Positions 1 through 8,654 of a DNA stretch of 64,000 nucleotides are shown here, piece after piece (the first letter of the stretch is position 1; the number at the start of each line of letters is the position of its first letter). This DNA is from Cyanosarcina radialis HA8281-LM2 (GTDB taxonomy: Bacteria > Cyanobacteriota > Cyanobacteriia > Cyanobacteriales > CCAP-1448). Location of the stretch: positions 1-64,000 of the forward strand of contig JAHHHA010000026.1 of assembly GCA_019359615.1 (NCBI GenBank). The letters run 5' to 3'. A program made the position numbers and the translations under genes. The notes under the pieces are model-generated. The model made no database searches and had not been told where the DNA came from. It was given only the letters and a program-made list of their open reading frames with translations.

Positions 1-224
1 TGAAGACATTAGGGATAGAAATTTATGCTGGACGCATTCAAGCACACCAAGATCGAACACCCAGACAGAGTGAATTTAGTTTTGGACTCTATGGGCAACG
101 ATGGATATATGGGATGGAATTGTGGGCCGATTGGGTACAAGCGTTGATGGCCCTCAAACCCCATAAACGCCTCCATTTTCAGCGGGGCTTTGCGGCTCTA
201 TCCCTGATGCAACAAGCTTTTTAG
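1..224 (+). CDS. 3' end of an unrecognised protein gene (partial)
   Basis: An open frame enters from the left edge (first full codon at base 3) and ends with TAG at 222-224, giving about 73 residues. The visible C-terminus is rich in Trp, Tyr, Arg and Gln, for example YGMELWADWVQALMALKPHK, and ends LMQQAF. I do not recognise the family. It converges on ccsB, with a hairpin between them. The true start lies outside the window, so only the frame and the stop can be supported; the long uninterrupted frame and protein-like composition make it likely to be real. Confidence 0.5.
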   Translation, partial: KTLGIEIYAGRIQAHQDRTPRQSEFSFGLYGQRWIYGMELWADWVQALMALKPHKRLHFQRGFAALSLMQQAF

Positions 225-263
225 CTTGGTTGTCCTCCGTTAAGGACTTATATATAAAAAATG

Positions 264-286
264 GGGATAGGCTAGAAGCCTATCCC
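264..286. terminator. Hairpin between convergent genes (GGGATAGGCT repeat family)
   Basis: A perfect 10-bp stem, GGGATAGGCT / AGCCTATCCC, with a 3-nt loop lies between the partial gene ending at 224 and ccsB ending at 332. Its position suits a bidirectional terminator, although no long T tract follows. Close relatives of the same hairpin occur at 3315-3337 and 47436-47456, so it is also a member of a dispersed repeat family. Confidence 0.4.
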
Positions 287-331
287 ACAAGATATAACTT
301 TTGACTGAGCTACATGAGTCTTCTTTTGACT

Positions 332-1384
332 TTAAAAGAACCAACCGTAGCTGTGCAGTCCTTTACCTAAAAGATTGACTCCTAAGTAACAAACCCAAAC
401 GACCATGAAGCCTGTAGCTGCTAGAATGGCGGGCTTTCTTCCTTGCCAACCTTTAGTGATGCGGGCGTGGAGATAGGCCGCAAATACTAACCAGGTAATG
501 AGCGCCCAGGTTTCTTTAGGGTCCCAACTCCAGTAAGAACCCCAAGCTTCATTAGCCCAAACCGCACCAGCGATGATCCCGATAGTTAACAACGGGAAGC
601 CCAAGCCAATGACGCGATAGCTGATGTTATCTAGAGTTTCGGCTAAACTGAGTCGCTGAGGTGTCAGAGGTTCAGTAGATGTCGCTCCATTTTCTGAGGT
701 TTTAGGGGTAACTAAGTCTAAAACGGCAGTTTTCGCCGCTCCATTGCCGTTCGCTACAGGAATTACTACCGACTCTCCCACAGATGGCTCGGAATTAGAG
801 ATTGGCTGGCCGGAACGTTTGAGTCGGGTGCTGCTGTCGCGATAAGCTCCAGTGCCTACAGAACTACCGCGAAGTTCGATATTTTGACCGCGAGTGACCA
901 CCAAAAATGCGATCGCCAGCAGCGAACCGACCATTAAAGCCGAGTAAGACAGCATCATGACGCTGACGTGCATCATCAGCCAGTTGGATTTCAATGCTGG
1001 CACTAAAGGGGCCGAGTTTTGCATTTCTGATGGTAGCGACATGGCAGCAAAAGCGGTAATCGCCATGGCTACTGGGGCAGTAACTACGCCCACCAAGCGG
1101 CTGCGACTCATGTATTCAGCAATCAAATGAACGGTTGTGATGCCCCAAGCGAGGAAAAATAGGGATTCATAAAGATTGCTCAAAGGAAAGTAGCCTGCTT
1201 CTAGCCAGCGGGCAATTAGTAAAGTAGCGATACACAAGTTTGCGATCGCCATCAAAGCCGTCGATAAGCCCGGAAGATAGGGAATTCCTTTAAAAGCTGC
1301 TCCTACCCAATACATCAGCATGGTTAAAAACAGGACGGCAAAAGAAATATTATCCAACCAGTTCTGGAGCACTACCAGATCCAT
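332..1384 (-). CDS. ccsB: Cytochrome c biogenesis protein CcsB (ResC/plastid CcsA type)
   Basis: This is the haem-handling membrane component of the system II cytochrome c maturation complex; it works with Ccs1/ResB to attach haem to apocytochromes on the lumenal/periplasmic side. The 350-residue product has about eight hydrophobic segments. Near the C-terminus it has the tryptophan-rich WWD-type signature [18 protein letters not shown], and conserved His residues sit in the membrane segments (for example MMHVSVMML and the final GLHSYGWFF). A poorly conserved hydrophilic insert of about 80 residues (about 170-250) separates the two membrane halves. Cyanobacterial annotations call this protein CcsB, whereas plastid nomenclature calls it CcsA. 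The ATG at 1384 gives the expected hydrophobic N-terminus. Confidence 0.9.
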   Translation of the reverse strand: MDLVVLQNWLDNISFAVLFLTMLMYWVGAAFKGIPYLPGLSTALMAIANLCIATLLIARWLEAGYFPLSNLYESLFFLAWGITTVHLIAEYMSRSRLVGVVTAPVAMAITAFAAMSLPSEMQNSAPLVPALKSNWLMMHVSVMMLSYSALMVGSLLAIAFLVVTRGQNIELRGSSVGTGAYRDSSTRLKRSGQPISNSEPSVGESVVIPVANGNGAAKTAVLDLVTPKTSENGATSTEPLTPQRLSLAETLDNISYRVIGLGFPLLTIGIIAGAVWANEAWGSYWSWDPKETWALITWLVFAAYLHARITKGWQGRKPAILAATGFMVVWVCYLGVNLLGKGLHSYGWFF

Positions 1385-1439
1385 AACTATTGTTCTCCTA
1401 TAGATAGATGTCAGCGGATCGGTGAGGGAGTAGTCGGGG

Positions 1440-1546
1440 GAATTAACACACCTACCCTACAGTATAGGAGTTCAGAAGTTCAGGAGTAAGGGTCATAGGG
1501 CATGGGGCATGGGGCATAGATTATCCCCGCATCCCTCTTCTATCCC
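1440..1546. repeat. Short tandem repeats between ccsB and malQ
   Basis: The spacer holds two simple repeat tracts: a heptamer-like GTTCAGAAGTTCAGGAG tract around 1468-1488 and CATGGGG repeats at about 1499-1520. Both recur elsewhere in the window (GTTCAGA at 27689-27722, 31564-31597, 35605-35641 and 56765-56812; CCCCATG at 35656-35697). These are typical cyanobacterial short tandemly repeated sequences. No gene is visible in this spacer. Confidence 0.6.
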
Positions 1547-3076
1547 TTATTCCCGCTCTTTGCGCTCTTTGCGCTCGATCGGGGCGCGACCGCAGATTTG
1601 AGTTAGGATTTGGAGGCGATCGCTCAATTCCTCTGTTAAAGCATCGTGGTGATAGCGCCATTCCCAATTACCTTCAGGCGTGCTAGGAAAATTCATCCGC
1701 GATTGGGTGTCTAATCCCAAAAGATCTTGGACGGGAATGACTGCTAAATTGGCGATCGAACTTAAAGCTAACCGAATCAAATCCCAGTGAATGCCTTCTG
1801 CACCGACACCACCGAGATAGCGCAGTAAAGTTTGCTTTTCGTAGTCTGAGAGTTGGTCAAACCAACCGATGGTGGTGTCGTTATCGTGAGTGCCAGTATA
1901 AACCAGGCAATTACGGGAGTAATTAAATGGTAAAAAAGGATTGCCAGGGCCGCCACCAAAGGCAAACTGCAAAATCTTCATCCCAGGAAATTCGTAGCGA
2001 TCGCGCAATGCTTCTACTTCTGGCGTAATTACTCCTAAATCTTCGGCAATAATTGGTAGCTTGCCGAGGCGATCCCTAATAGTATCGAAAAAAGCTTCTC
2101 CTGGCGCTTCCAACCATTTGCCCTTCTCGGCTGTAGTTTCGCCTTGTTCGACTGCCCAGTAAGCCTGAAACCCTCGAAAATGGTCGATCCGAATGATATC
2201 GACATAATCTAAGATTGCATGGAATCGCTGTACCCACCAGCTAAACCCACTGGCTTGCAATTTTTCCCAGTTATAGACGGGATTACCCCAAAGTTGTCCG
2301 GTGGCGCTGAAATAGTCGGGGGGAACTCCTGCCATTAATGCTACTTCGCCCGTTTCTTCATCTAAGCAAAATATTTCTGGACGGGACCAAACTTCGGCGC
2401 TATCGTGAGCTACATAGATGGGAATATCGCCGATAATCTGGATGCCGACTTCGTTGGTATAAGCCTTTAACTCAGACCATTGCCTGAAAAACTCGAACTG
2501 CAAATACTTGTGGAACGAGATTTCTTTGCCCAATTGCTGTCGCCACTGTTCCAAGGCTTCTGGGTGTCGTTTCGCCAGTTCTGGTTTCCAGGTATGCCAA
2601 CTGGCCGAACCTTGGGCTTCTCGCAGTGCCATAAATAAAGCGTAGTCATCTAACCAGCTAGCATGACTTTGGCAAAAGTTAGTAAATTCCTGTTTTTGTT
2701 CTGGTGAAGCTTGGGTAATAAAGCGATCGCAGGCTGTTTGCAACAGGGGTATTTTGGTAGCGATTACCCGATCGAAATCTACTTTGTCAGCGGGAAAATC
2801 GGGTATAGCTGCCAAATCTTCTTGAGTTAGGAACCCATCTTCTTGTAGCTTTTCGGGACTAATTAACAGCGGGTTGCCAGCCATGGCTGAGTAGCACATA
2901 TACGGGGAGTTGCCGTACCCAGTTGGTCCTAGAGGCAAAATTTGCCAAAATAGCTGGTCGCTTTGATGTAAAAAATCAATAAACCGATAAGCTTCTGGGC
3001 CTAAATCGCCGATACCAAAGCGACTGGGGAGAGAGGTTGGATGTAGCAAAATGCCGCTAGATCTGGGAAAGAGCAT
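1547..3076 (-). CDS. malQ: 4-alpha-glucanotransferase (amylomaltase)
   Basis: This GH77 enzyme transfers alpha-1,4-glucan segments between maltodextrins in glycogen breakdown. The 509-residue length fits bacterial MalQ. Recognisable family stretches include SSGILLHPTSLPSRFGIGDL at the N-terminus, DIIRIDHFRGFQAYW around the catalytic Asp nucleophile, IAEDLGVITPEV with the acid/base Glu, and YTGTHDNDTTIGW near the C-terminus. The last dozen residues (RKERKERE) are encoded by a run of CTCTTTGCG repeats. They are probably a repeat-derived tail rather than part of the fold, since the family core already ends a little earlier. The ATG at 3076 is followed directly by the conserved N-terminus. Confidence 0.95.
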   Translation of the reverse strand: MLFPRSSGILLHPTSLPSRFGIGDLGPEAYRFIDFLHQSDQLFWQILPLGPTGYGNSPYMCYSAMAGNPLLISPEKLQEDGFLTQEDLAAIPDFPADKVDFDRVIATKIPLLQTACDRFITQASPEQKQEFTNFCQSHASWLDDYALFMALREAQGSASWHTWKPELAKRHPEALEQWRQQLGKEISFHKYLQFEFFRQWSELKAYTNEVGIQIIGDIPIYVAHDSAEVWSRPEIFCLDEETGEVALMAGVPPDYFSATGQLWGNPVYNWEKLQASGFSWWVQRFHAILDYVDIIRIDHFRGFQAYWAVEQGETTAEKGKWLEAPGEAFFDTIRDRLGKLPIIAEDLGVITPEVEALRDRYEFPGMKILQFAFGGGPGNPFLPFNYSRNCLVYTGTHDNDTTIGWFDQLSDYEKQTLLRYLGGVGAEGIHWDLIRLALSSIANLAVIPVQDLLGLDTQSRMNFPSTPEGNWEWRYHHDALTEELSDRLQILTQICGRAPIERKERKERE

Positions 3077-3652
3077 GAAAAACCTGGAGTGCTAGTGTCT
3101 TGAATCTACCACGCAATAGATAAATTAGGCTATCCTAAATTTTTTTGAATATAGCCTTTTTAAATTAAATATAAATCTACCTTTAGGATATTCCTTTTGC
3201 ATTCTTTGTGTCTTTGTAATTCCTCTTCGATCGAGTTTTTACAGATCGAATAGAAATAGCATTTAATAATCTAAAAAATATAACATTTATCAATTTACTG
3301 AAGTACATTATTGCGGGATAGGCTTCCAGCCTGTCCCACAGGCAGTAACTCAGAGCAACACCTCTCATCTATTTAAGAAATGCTATATATCAATTAGAAT
3401 TATCGATTAGTCGATCGCATTGGGCAATACAAGCAGCAGCTAACTCAGATAAAAGACCCTCATCTAGAATTGGAAATAGCTCGAACTTTGCCAAAACATC
3501 CAGAGTATTTATCTAGCAAAAAACGCCATATCGCTATGTAAATAGGGAAAAAGCTGCCCCAGAACTAAGGCAGAATGCTTTTTAATTCCTCTATAAAAAT
3601 TCCTTTAAGCTTTTGACTGTCAGACATAACTTTAAACTGCAATTGAATTGAG
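3077..3652. other. Gene-poor spacer with a dispersed hairpin and a possible gene remnant
   Basis: No intact gene is convincing here. The stretch is AT-rich. It contains the hairpin GGGATAGGCT/AGCCTGTCCC at 3315-3337 and a repeat-like ATTCTTTGTGTCTTTGTAATTCC tract near 3201. On the minus strand, 3390-3512 stays open for 40 codons ending in TGA and reads like the helical C-terminus of a soluble protein (ELFPILDEGLLSELAAACIA). It has a stop just upstream and no start codon, so it is at best a decayed fragment. An open frame at 3183-3368 is built largely from the repeat and was not called. Confidence 0.4.
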
Positions 3653-3988
3653 CTAGGCTACACCAAAGCCAGTGTAGATTCGCGCGTATTCCGGCTGAAA
3701 GCCTAGCACGATATCCTCCTTTGGCGCTCCCAATGCTATCAATTCTTTCCCAATATGGAGTTCAGTAGCGTTGTGCTGTACCCAGATTTTGCCATCTTTG
3801 ATATCTAGATGTAAAACACAGCCATGAACGCGGCGATCGCGATCCCAACCGACATTCACTACTTGATAGCGATCTTGTTGGAGATCGAAAATCGTTTGAC
3901 ATTCAATTTGACCATTAGCGATCGGAATAGCTGCATACTCTGTCAGAATTTTTTGAATATATTGTCGATAGGAACTTAGTTTATCCAT
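3653..3988 (-). CDS. xisI: XisI family protein
   Basis: The 111-residue product matches the XisI family: the N-terminus DKLSSYRQYIQKILTEY, a central VNVGWDRDRRVHGCVLHLDI and the C-terminal GFQPEYARIYTGFGVA are typical. In Anabaena, XisI and XisH are needed together with the recombinase XisF to excise the fdxN element. Most cyanobacterial copies, like this one, sit far from any such element, and their role is unknown. It lies 11 bp downstream of xisH on the same strand, so the two are almost certainly co-transcribed. No xisF-like recombinase is present in the window. Confidence 0.85.
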   Translation of the reverse strand: MDKLSSYRQYIQKILTEYAAIPIANGQIECQTIFDLQQDRYQVVNVGWDRDRRVHGCVLHLDIKDGKIWVQHNATELHIGKELIALGAPKEDIVLGFQPEYARIYTGFGVA

Positions 3989-3999
3989 TGGAATATTAC

Positions 4000-4392
4000 C
4001 TAATTAGTTGGATCGCAAATAATTCGTTTAATTTGATATCGTTCGATCGAAAGTTGAGCAAATTCTCGTTGAAAAAATGACTTGTGAGTAATAGAAGGAA
4101 TTGCTAAATAAAGGGTACGATCGGGTTCGCTCAATTCGAGTGCCAATCGGTAGTTGAGAAATTGTCCCAAGGCTGCATGGTAATCGGTAATGGGTGAATC
4201 GCTCAAAAATGACTTAATTTCCACAGCAATCTTTTCATTTTCCCGCTGTGCTGCTAGAAGACGCTCGGACCCCAGATCGATTTCTAGCTTTGCACCTGCG
4301 ACTTCTAGCTTTAATGGATCGTCAGTAATAGCCCAGTTTTCCTTCTGAAGGGCAATTTTTACAGCTTCATGAAAGAGATCTTTAGCTGCCAT
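4000..4392 (-). CDS. xisH: XisH family protein (PD-(D/E)XK-like fold)
   Basis: XisH is the partner of XisI. From the chosen ATG at 4392 the protein starts MAAKDLFHEAVKIALQKENW, the usual family N-terminus; an upstream ATG at 4431 adds 13 basic residues and is less likely. The segment LEIDLGSERLLAA followed by KIAVEIKSF places D and ExK residues as in PD-(D/E)XK nucleases, in keeping with published XisH structures. The C-terminal half (HAALGQFLNYRLALE) is also conserved. The pair sits among other accessory nuclease-type genes (Nudix, Uma2). A nuclease or toxin-antitoxin-like function is inference only. Confidence 0.85.
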   Translation of the reverse strand: MAAKDLFHEAVKIALQKENWAITDDPLKLEVAGAKLEIDLGSERLLAAQRENEKIAVEIKSFLSDSPITDYHAALGQFLNYRLALELSEPDRTLYLAIPSITHKSFFQREFAQLSIERYQIKRIICDPTN

Positions 4393-4489
4393 CTTCAGGC
4401 GAGTAGAATGCTTACTTCTATTTTGCCGCAAATGTAGATGAGCGATCGCCTGCTATCTTGAGGAATAAGAATTCAATAACATCGATTTT

Positions 4490-4921
4490 GTGGCTTACCG
4501 AAATCCTACTCCTACAGTCGATATCATCATCGAACTAGTCGATCGACCTCACAGACCGATCGCGCTCATCGAACGTCATAATCCTCCCTATGGTTGGGCG
4601 ATACCTGGCGGTTTTGTCGATTATGGCGAATCAGTAGAAACCGCAGCTAAGCGAGAAGCCGAAGAAGAAACTGGCTTGCAAGTCGAACTTATAGAACAAT
4701 TCCACGTTTATTCCGAACCCAGCCGCGATCCTCGCCAACATACGATTAGCGTTGTCTTCATCGCCACCGCTACCGGGAAACCATCTGCGGGAGATGACGC
4801 TAAAGGCATTGAGATTTTCGAGTTATGGCAGATGCCGACGAATCTTTGCTTCGACCACGATCGCATTTTGCGAGATTATTGCCGTTATCGCTATTATGGG
4901 ATGCGTCCTCAGCTTGGTTGA
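4490..4921 (+). CDS. NUDIX hydrolase
   Basis: A 143-residue Nudix-fold pyrophosphohydrolase. The complete Nudix box GX5EX7REUXEEXGU is present from residue 42 onwards (GFVDYGE, then REAEEETGL), with metal-binding Glu residues intact. The N-terminus [20 protein letters not shown] resembles cyanobacterial and archaeal ADP-ribose pyrophosphatase-type Nudix proteins. The substrate cannot be told from sequence. The start is a GTG at 4490. The gene is divergent from xisH and converges on the Uma2 gene, whose stop is only 6 bp away. Confidence 0.85.
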   Translation: MAYRNPTPTVDIIIELVDRPHRPIALIERHNPPYGWAIPGGFVDYGESVETAAKREAEEETGLQVELIEQFHVYSEPSRDPRQHTISVVFIATATGKPSAGDDAKGIEIFELWQMPTNLCFDHDRILRDYCRYRYYGMRPQLG

Positions 4922-4927
4922 AGGGCA

Positions 4928-5635
4928 TCACCAAGTTGCCCGTCGTCTGGCTAATTCTGCGACAAAATCTTGATGCTCGATCGTAGCTATTCCCTCTTGC
5001 AGCACGTTTAACACTTCCATCATTTTGCCCTCCAGCAATGCTGGTACGACTAGCCACAATCCTGGAAAAGTGCTGCTGCGGATAACTCCATCAGCATCCG
5101 GTTCGATTAAAACAAATTCTTCAGCTTGCCATCTGAACCAACTGAAGCGATTCTCAAAGGTTTGCCAAACTAAATACTCTTGCACGCCATTTCGACGATA
5201 GGCGTTTTTCTTGGCTCCTAGATCGATCGCCGCACTGCTGGTGGCGATTTCTGCGACTAATTCTGGTGCGCCTTCAATGTAGCCATCTTCACTGACAGTA
5301 GAAGTACCGCCAATTTCAATCCGCAGCAGGGCATCTGGTTGGGGTTCGTTGTCTAAATCTAGTCGGGTAGTGGTATTGTCAGCGATCGCCACTCCAGGAG
5401 TAGCCGACCAATAGACTCCCAGCCAAGTTACTAAGGCAGCATGAGGTCCGCCATGAAAAGCCCGTACAGGTGATGCCACGTAGACTACTCCTTCAATTAA
5501 TTCGGCTTTAAATTTTTCTGGAGTCGCTTCATAGCGGCGTTCAAACTCAGCACGAGTCAAGCGATCGCCGCTTTCTAACGTTGGCACTGACATCGCCGAT
5601 GGCTGCCTTGGAGGCTGCTGCAACACCATACCCAA
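4928..5635 (-). CDS. Uma2 family (DUF820) putative endonuclease
   Basis: A 235-residue member of the Uma2/DUF820 family, which is greatly expanded in cyanobacteria and has a PD-(D/E)XK nuclease-like fold. The N-terminus has the typical LTRAEFERRYEATPEKFKAE and LIEGVVYVASPV. The active-site region is QPDALLRI, then APELVAEIATSSAAIDLGAK and KNAYRRNGVQEYLVW, with the conserved D, E and K in place. The function is unknown; no partner gene is visible. The start at 5635 gives a short Pro-rich lead; the ATG at 5593 (MSVPTLESGD) is an equally good start. Confidence 0.8.
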   Translation of the reverse strand: MGMVLQQPPRQPSAMSVPTLESGDRLTRAEFERRYEATPEKFKAELIEGVVYVASPVRAFHGGPHAALVTWLGVYWSATPGVAIADNTTTRLDLDNEPQPDALLRIEIGGTSTVSEDGYIEGAPELVAEIATSSAAIDLGAKKNAYRRNGVQEYLVWQTFENRFSWFRWQAEEFVLIEPDADGVIRSSTFPGLWLVVPALLEGKMMEVLNVLQEGIATIEHQDFVAELARRRATW

Positions 5636-5870
5636 ACCTCCGATTTGTAGGGATAGTGCTATTATCGCCCACGTCCGAGCGAGATGCGATCGCAGGGTTG
5701 AGAACTAACCAATTTGAGGAGATGAGTATGAAAATAGTGCAACTTTGAGGTTCTTGCTGTTAGTCTAGTAGAATTTACGGGAAGTATATGACTAATAGTG
5801 TTTCTCCCTGGCTGAGAAAATCTTCGCTCCGATAAATTCCCACCTCAATTTTTACAGGGTATACAATCTT

Positions 5871-7259
5871 ATGCGCGTTTGTGTTATTGGTACTGGTTAC
5901 GTTGGCTTGGTTACAGGTGCTTGTCTGGCCCATATCGGGCATCACGTAATCTGCGTAGATAACAACGAAGAAAAAGTCAAATTGATGAAATCAGGACAAT
6001 CGCCAATCTACGAACCGGGATTGTCAGAAATTATGCAGTCTGCCAGTAAAGATGGCAAGCTGGAATTTACTAGCGATTTAGCTGGTGGTGTCGCCCACGG
6101 AGAAATTTTATTCATTGCGGTCGGTACGCCAGCTTTACCCACGGGCGAAAGCGATACCCGCTACGTTGAGGCAGTAGCTAAGGGAATTGGGGCCCATCTC
6201 AACGGCGGTTATAAAGTCATCGTCAATAAATCTACAGTGCCCATCGGTTCGGGCGACTGGGTGCGCAGGATCGTCTTAGATGGGGTAGCCGAGCGCCAGC
6301 AATCTCTAGTAACCGCTGGTGGCGCGACTACAGAAGTCCTACCAGAAAACCACGCCCAGTTTGATGTCGTCAGCAATCCAGAGTTCTTGCGGGAAGGTTC
6401 AGCAGTTTACGACACCTTCAACCCCGATCGCATCGTCTTAGGCAGCAACAATAAAAAAGCGATCGCCATGATGCAGGAACTCTACATCCCCATCATCGAG
6501 CGCCAATATGCCGAAGATAAATCTTTGCCTCCAGTACCCGTGGTAGTCACCGATCTCAGTTCGGCTGAGATGATCAAATATGCGGCTAATGCTTTCTTAG
6601 CCACCAAAATTAGCTTTATCAATGAAGTCGCCAATATCTGCGATCGCGTCGGTGCTGATGTTACCGAAGTAGCCAAAGGTATCGGGCTAGATTCTCGGAT
6701 TGGCGGCAAGTTTTTACAAGCCGGGATCGGCTGGGGCGGTTCTTGCTTCCCCAAAGATGTCTCGGCTCTCGTCCATACCGCCGACGACTACGGCTATGAA
6801 GCCCATTTGCTCAAATCTGCTGTCAGCGTCAACCAACGCCAGCGGCTGATCGTAGTCGAAAAACTCCAGCAGGTACTCAAAATCCTCAAGGGCAAAACTG
6901 TCGGACTTTTAGGCTTAACTTTCAAGCCAGACACCGACGATATGCGCGACGCGCCAGCCCTCGATATCATCGAGCATCTCAATCGCTTGGGAGCCAAAGT
7001 TAAAGCTTACGATCCGATCGTGGCTCAAAGCGGAATGCGCCACGGTTTGGCTGGGGTATTAGTCGAAACCGATCCCGAACGTTTAGCTGATGGGTGCGAT
7101 GCTTTAGTAGTAATTACAGAATGGCAGCAGTTCCGTCAACTCGACTATGCCAAAATGTCCTCTTTGATGACTAATCCTGTAGTCATCGATGGGCGTAACT
7201 TCCTCGACAGAGAAGCTGTAGAAACTGCGGGCTTCCGTTACGTCGGTATTGGCAGGTAG
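5871..7259 (+). CDS. ugd: UDP-glucose / GDP-mannose 6-dehydrogenase family
   Basis: This NAD-dependent enzyme oxidises a nucleotide sugar twice, here most likely UDP-glucose to UDP-glucuronate for extracellular polysaccharide synthesis. The 462-residue product has an N-terminal Rossmann fold starting MRVCVIGTGYVGLVTGACLA. The catalytic cysteine is C292 in GGSCFPKDVSALV, and the C-terminal substrate domain includes GLTFKPDTDDMRDAPALDII. The length and the GWGGSCFPKD motif favour the UDP-glucose branch. It stands alone on the plus strand and is followed by simple GGGAGAT repeats at about 7260-7299 and a palindrome at 7357-7384. Confidence 0.92.
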   Translation: MRVCVIGTGYVGLVTGACLAHIGHHVICVDNNEEKVKLMKSGQSPIYEPGLSEIMQSASKDGKLEFTSDLAGGVAHGEILFIAVGTPALPTGESDTRYVEAVAKGIGAHLNGGYKVIVNKSTVPIGSGDWVRRIVLDGVAERQQSLVTAGGATTEVLPENHAQFDVVSNPEFLREGSAVYDTFNPDRIVLGSNNKKAIAMMQELYIPIIERQYAEDKSLPPVPVVVTDLSSAEMIKYAANAFLATKISFINEVANICDRVGADVTEVAKGIGLDSRIGGKFLQAGIGWGGSCFPKDVSALVHTADDYGYEAHLLKSAVSVNQRQRLIVVEKLQQVLKILKGKTVGLLGLTFKPDTDDMRDAPALDIIEHLNRLGAKVKAYDPIVAQSGMRHGLAGVLVETDPERLADGCDALVVITEWQQFRQLDYAKMSSLMTNPVVIDGRNFLDREAVETAGFRYVGIGR

Positions 7260-7384
7260 AGGAGAGGGGGAGATGGGGAGATGGGGAGATGGGGAGATAA
7301 TGAGGAATTATTCACTTCACACTCCACACTTAAAACTTAACACTTCCTCAACTCCTGTACAGACGTTGCATGCAACGTCTCTAC
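7260..7384. repeat. GGGGAGAT tandem repeats and a GTACAGACG palindrome
   Basis: After ugd there is a run of GGGGAGAT units (about 7262-7299). A 28-bp near-perfect palindrome, GTACAGACGTTGCA / TGCAACGTCTCTAC, follows at 7357-7384. The palindrome belongs to a dispersed family also seen at 31598-31625, 34748-34775, 39498-39527, 54083-54110 and 55531-55556. It may act as a terminator for the convergent genes here. Confidence 0.6.
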
Positions 7385-7387
7385 CTC

Positions 7388-7792
7388 CTAAACTCCTAAA
7401 CTCCTTAGAACTGCCCGCTTTAAATAATTAACCAGCTTGGAAATTGTTAGCATTTTAGCCCTCGATCGATTTGGGTTTTGTGTAACGCTTCTAGCTGGTT
7501 TTTGCTTTACAGCAGGAGCGATCGCGGTTAAATATAGTTCTATGCTTTCTTGGAGTCGATCGCTTGCCCCTACGATTCGCCGATCTCCTGGAACTGCTAG
7601 CGCGATTGCGGTTAATTCCCGATTGGCTGCCTCTAGTTCGGCTGCTAGTCGCGCCAGACGCTGCCCGATCTGAGTAGCAGTTAACCGCCGATTTAGAGGA
7701 AATTGCAGAATTTTAGCTTTGGTAGTCGTCCGCTTTGGGGATGCGATCGAGGGTAGTTTGGGCTGCTGGTGCGAAGGCTGGTGGTCTTTCAT
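7388..7792 (-). CDS. Conserved-looking hypothetical protein
   Basis: A 134-residue protein that I do not recognise. The N-terminal 35 residues are basic and Pro/Gln/Ser-rich. The centre (ATQIGQRLARLAAELEAANREL) is a predicted amphipathic helix, and a second helix SDRLQESIELYLTAIAPAVK follows; the C-terminus is basic and hydrophobic. A GGGAG ribosome-binding-like sequence lies about 8 bases before the ATG at 7792. A plus-strand open frame overlaps it (7437-7673) but has worse composition, so the minus strand is preferred. It converges with ugd. Confidence 0.5.
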   Translation of the reverse strand: MKDHQPSHQQPKLPSIASPKRTTTKAKILQFPLNRRLTATQIGQRLARLAAELEAANRELTAIALAVPGDRRIVGASDRLQESIELYLTAIAPAVKQKPARSVTQNPNRSRAKMLTISKLVNYLKRAVLRSLGV

Positions 7793-7903
7793 GCTGACTT
7801 ACTCCCATGCAGAGATTAATTTCGTCATGATAGTACAAATGAACTACTTTGGCAAGCGATCGAGCTTTTTATGGTGTGTAGAAGTCAATAAAATCTCTTA
7901 CAT

Positions 7904-8035
7904 AAATCAAAACTTCGGATATAAAATGCTTTATTGACCACAGATGTAGACGCGATAGCGGCTTCCCGCAGGGTACACAGATAAACACAGATAAAAGTGA
8001 TGATTTATCGACTTTTGCCAGAAGTCTATAAAGCC
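7904..8035. repeat. Dispersed repeat sharing a core with 24999-25114
   Basis: The stretch reads AAATCAAAACTTCGGATATAAAA, then TTGACCACAGATG and ACACAGATAAACACAGATAAA. The same ordered blocks occur at 25014-25078. This copy carries an extra insertion (TAGACGCGATAGCGGCTTCCCG, about 7947-7968) and lacks the clear terminal inverted repeats of the other copy. No gene is supported in 7793-8048; a plus-strand open frame at 7719-7937 is considered spurious. Confidence 0.6.
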
Positions 8036-8048
8036 GCTCGAAATTGCC

Positions 8049-8654
8049 ATGAACTATTTAGCTCACTTATTTCTCTCCGCGCCTACACCAGAGTCGCTGA
8101 TTGGAAATCTTTTAGGTGACTTCGTAAAAGGCTCTGTCAAACATTTATATACTGAAGAAATTAGAAGAGGGATCGACCTACATCGAAAAATTGATATTTA
8201 TACTGACTCTCATGACGTTGTTCGCTCTAGTAAAAGTTTTATCCATCCCGATAGGCGTAAGTTTGCAGGCATAATTATCGATATTTTTTACGATCATTTT
8301 CTAGCAAAAAATTGGCGCGAATACTCAAAGGTGTCGCTACCAGAATTTACTAACTATGTTTACCAAGTTTTGGAAGCGAACCGAAATACTTTACCTGACT
8401 CCCTGCAACGAATTTTGCCCCACCTAATTGTTGAAGATTGGCTGACCTCATATCGAGAATTTTCTGGAATCGATCGTACCCTGAAAAGAATGTCTGCCAG
8501 AATCAAAAGAGCAAATAATTTAGGCGATGCGATCGAAGACTTACAGACTAATTATCAGCAATTTGAATCAGATTTTCGCGCTTTCTTCCCCGACTTAATC
8601 GATTACACCAAATCTATGACTGTCGGCGCGGGCGAAACAGCCCAGTCATACTAA
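8049..8654 (+). CDS. ACP phosphodiesterase family protein (DUF479)
   Basis: A 201-residue protein of the acyl-carrier-protein phosphodiesterase (AcpH, HD-like) family, which in E. coli removes the phosphopantetheine arm from ACP. The diagnostic N-terminus is present: MNYLAHLFLSAP, then LIGNLLGDFVKG, GIDLHRKIDIYTDSH and FYDHFLAKNW, containing the His and Asp residues that coordinate the metal. A start at 8049 leaves no alternative upstream. Its 3' end overlaps the convergent PepSY gene by 41 bp. Confidence 0.85.
   Translation: MNYLAHLFLSAPTPESLIGNLLGDFVKGSVKHLYTEEIRRGIDLHRKIDIYTDSHDVVRSSKSFIHPDRRKFAGIIIDIFYDHFLAKNWREYSKVSLPEFTNYVYQVLEANRNTLPDSLQRILPHLIVEDWLTSYREFSGIDRTLKRMSARIKRANNLGDAIEDLQTNYQQFESDFRAFFPDLIDYTKSMTVGAGETAQSY

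Noticed and set aside
3183-3368. Open frame of 61 codons on the minus strand after malQ
   Set aside because: It is built partly from the GGGATAGGCTT hairpin repeat and a TTTGTGTCTTTG simple repeat, and its composition is not protein-like.
3653-4392. Idea that the window contains an fdxN-type excision element
   Set aside because: XisH and XisI are present, but no recombinase, nif gene or long direct repeats are found nearby.
7437-7937. Plus-strand frames at 7437-7673 and 7719-7937
   Set aside because: They are antisense to the better hypothetical gene at 7388-7792 or run through the 7904 dispersed repeat.
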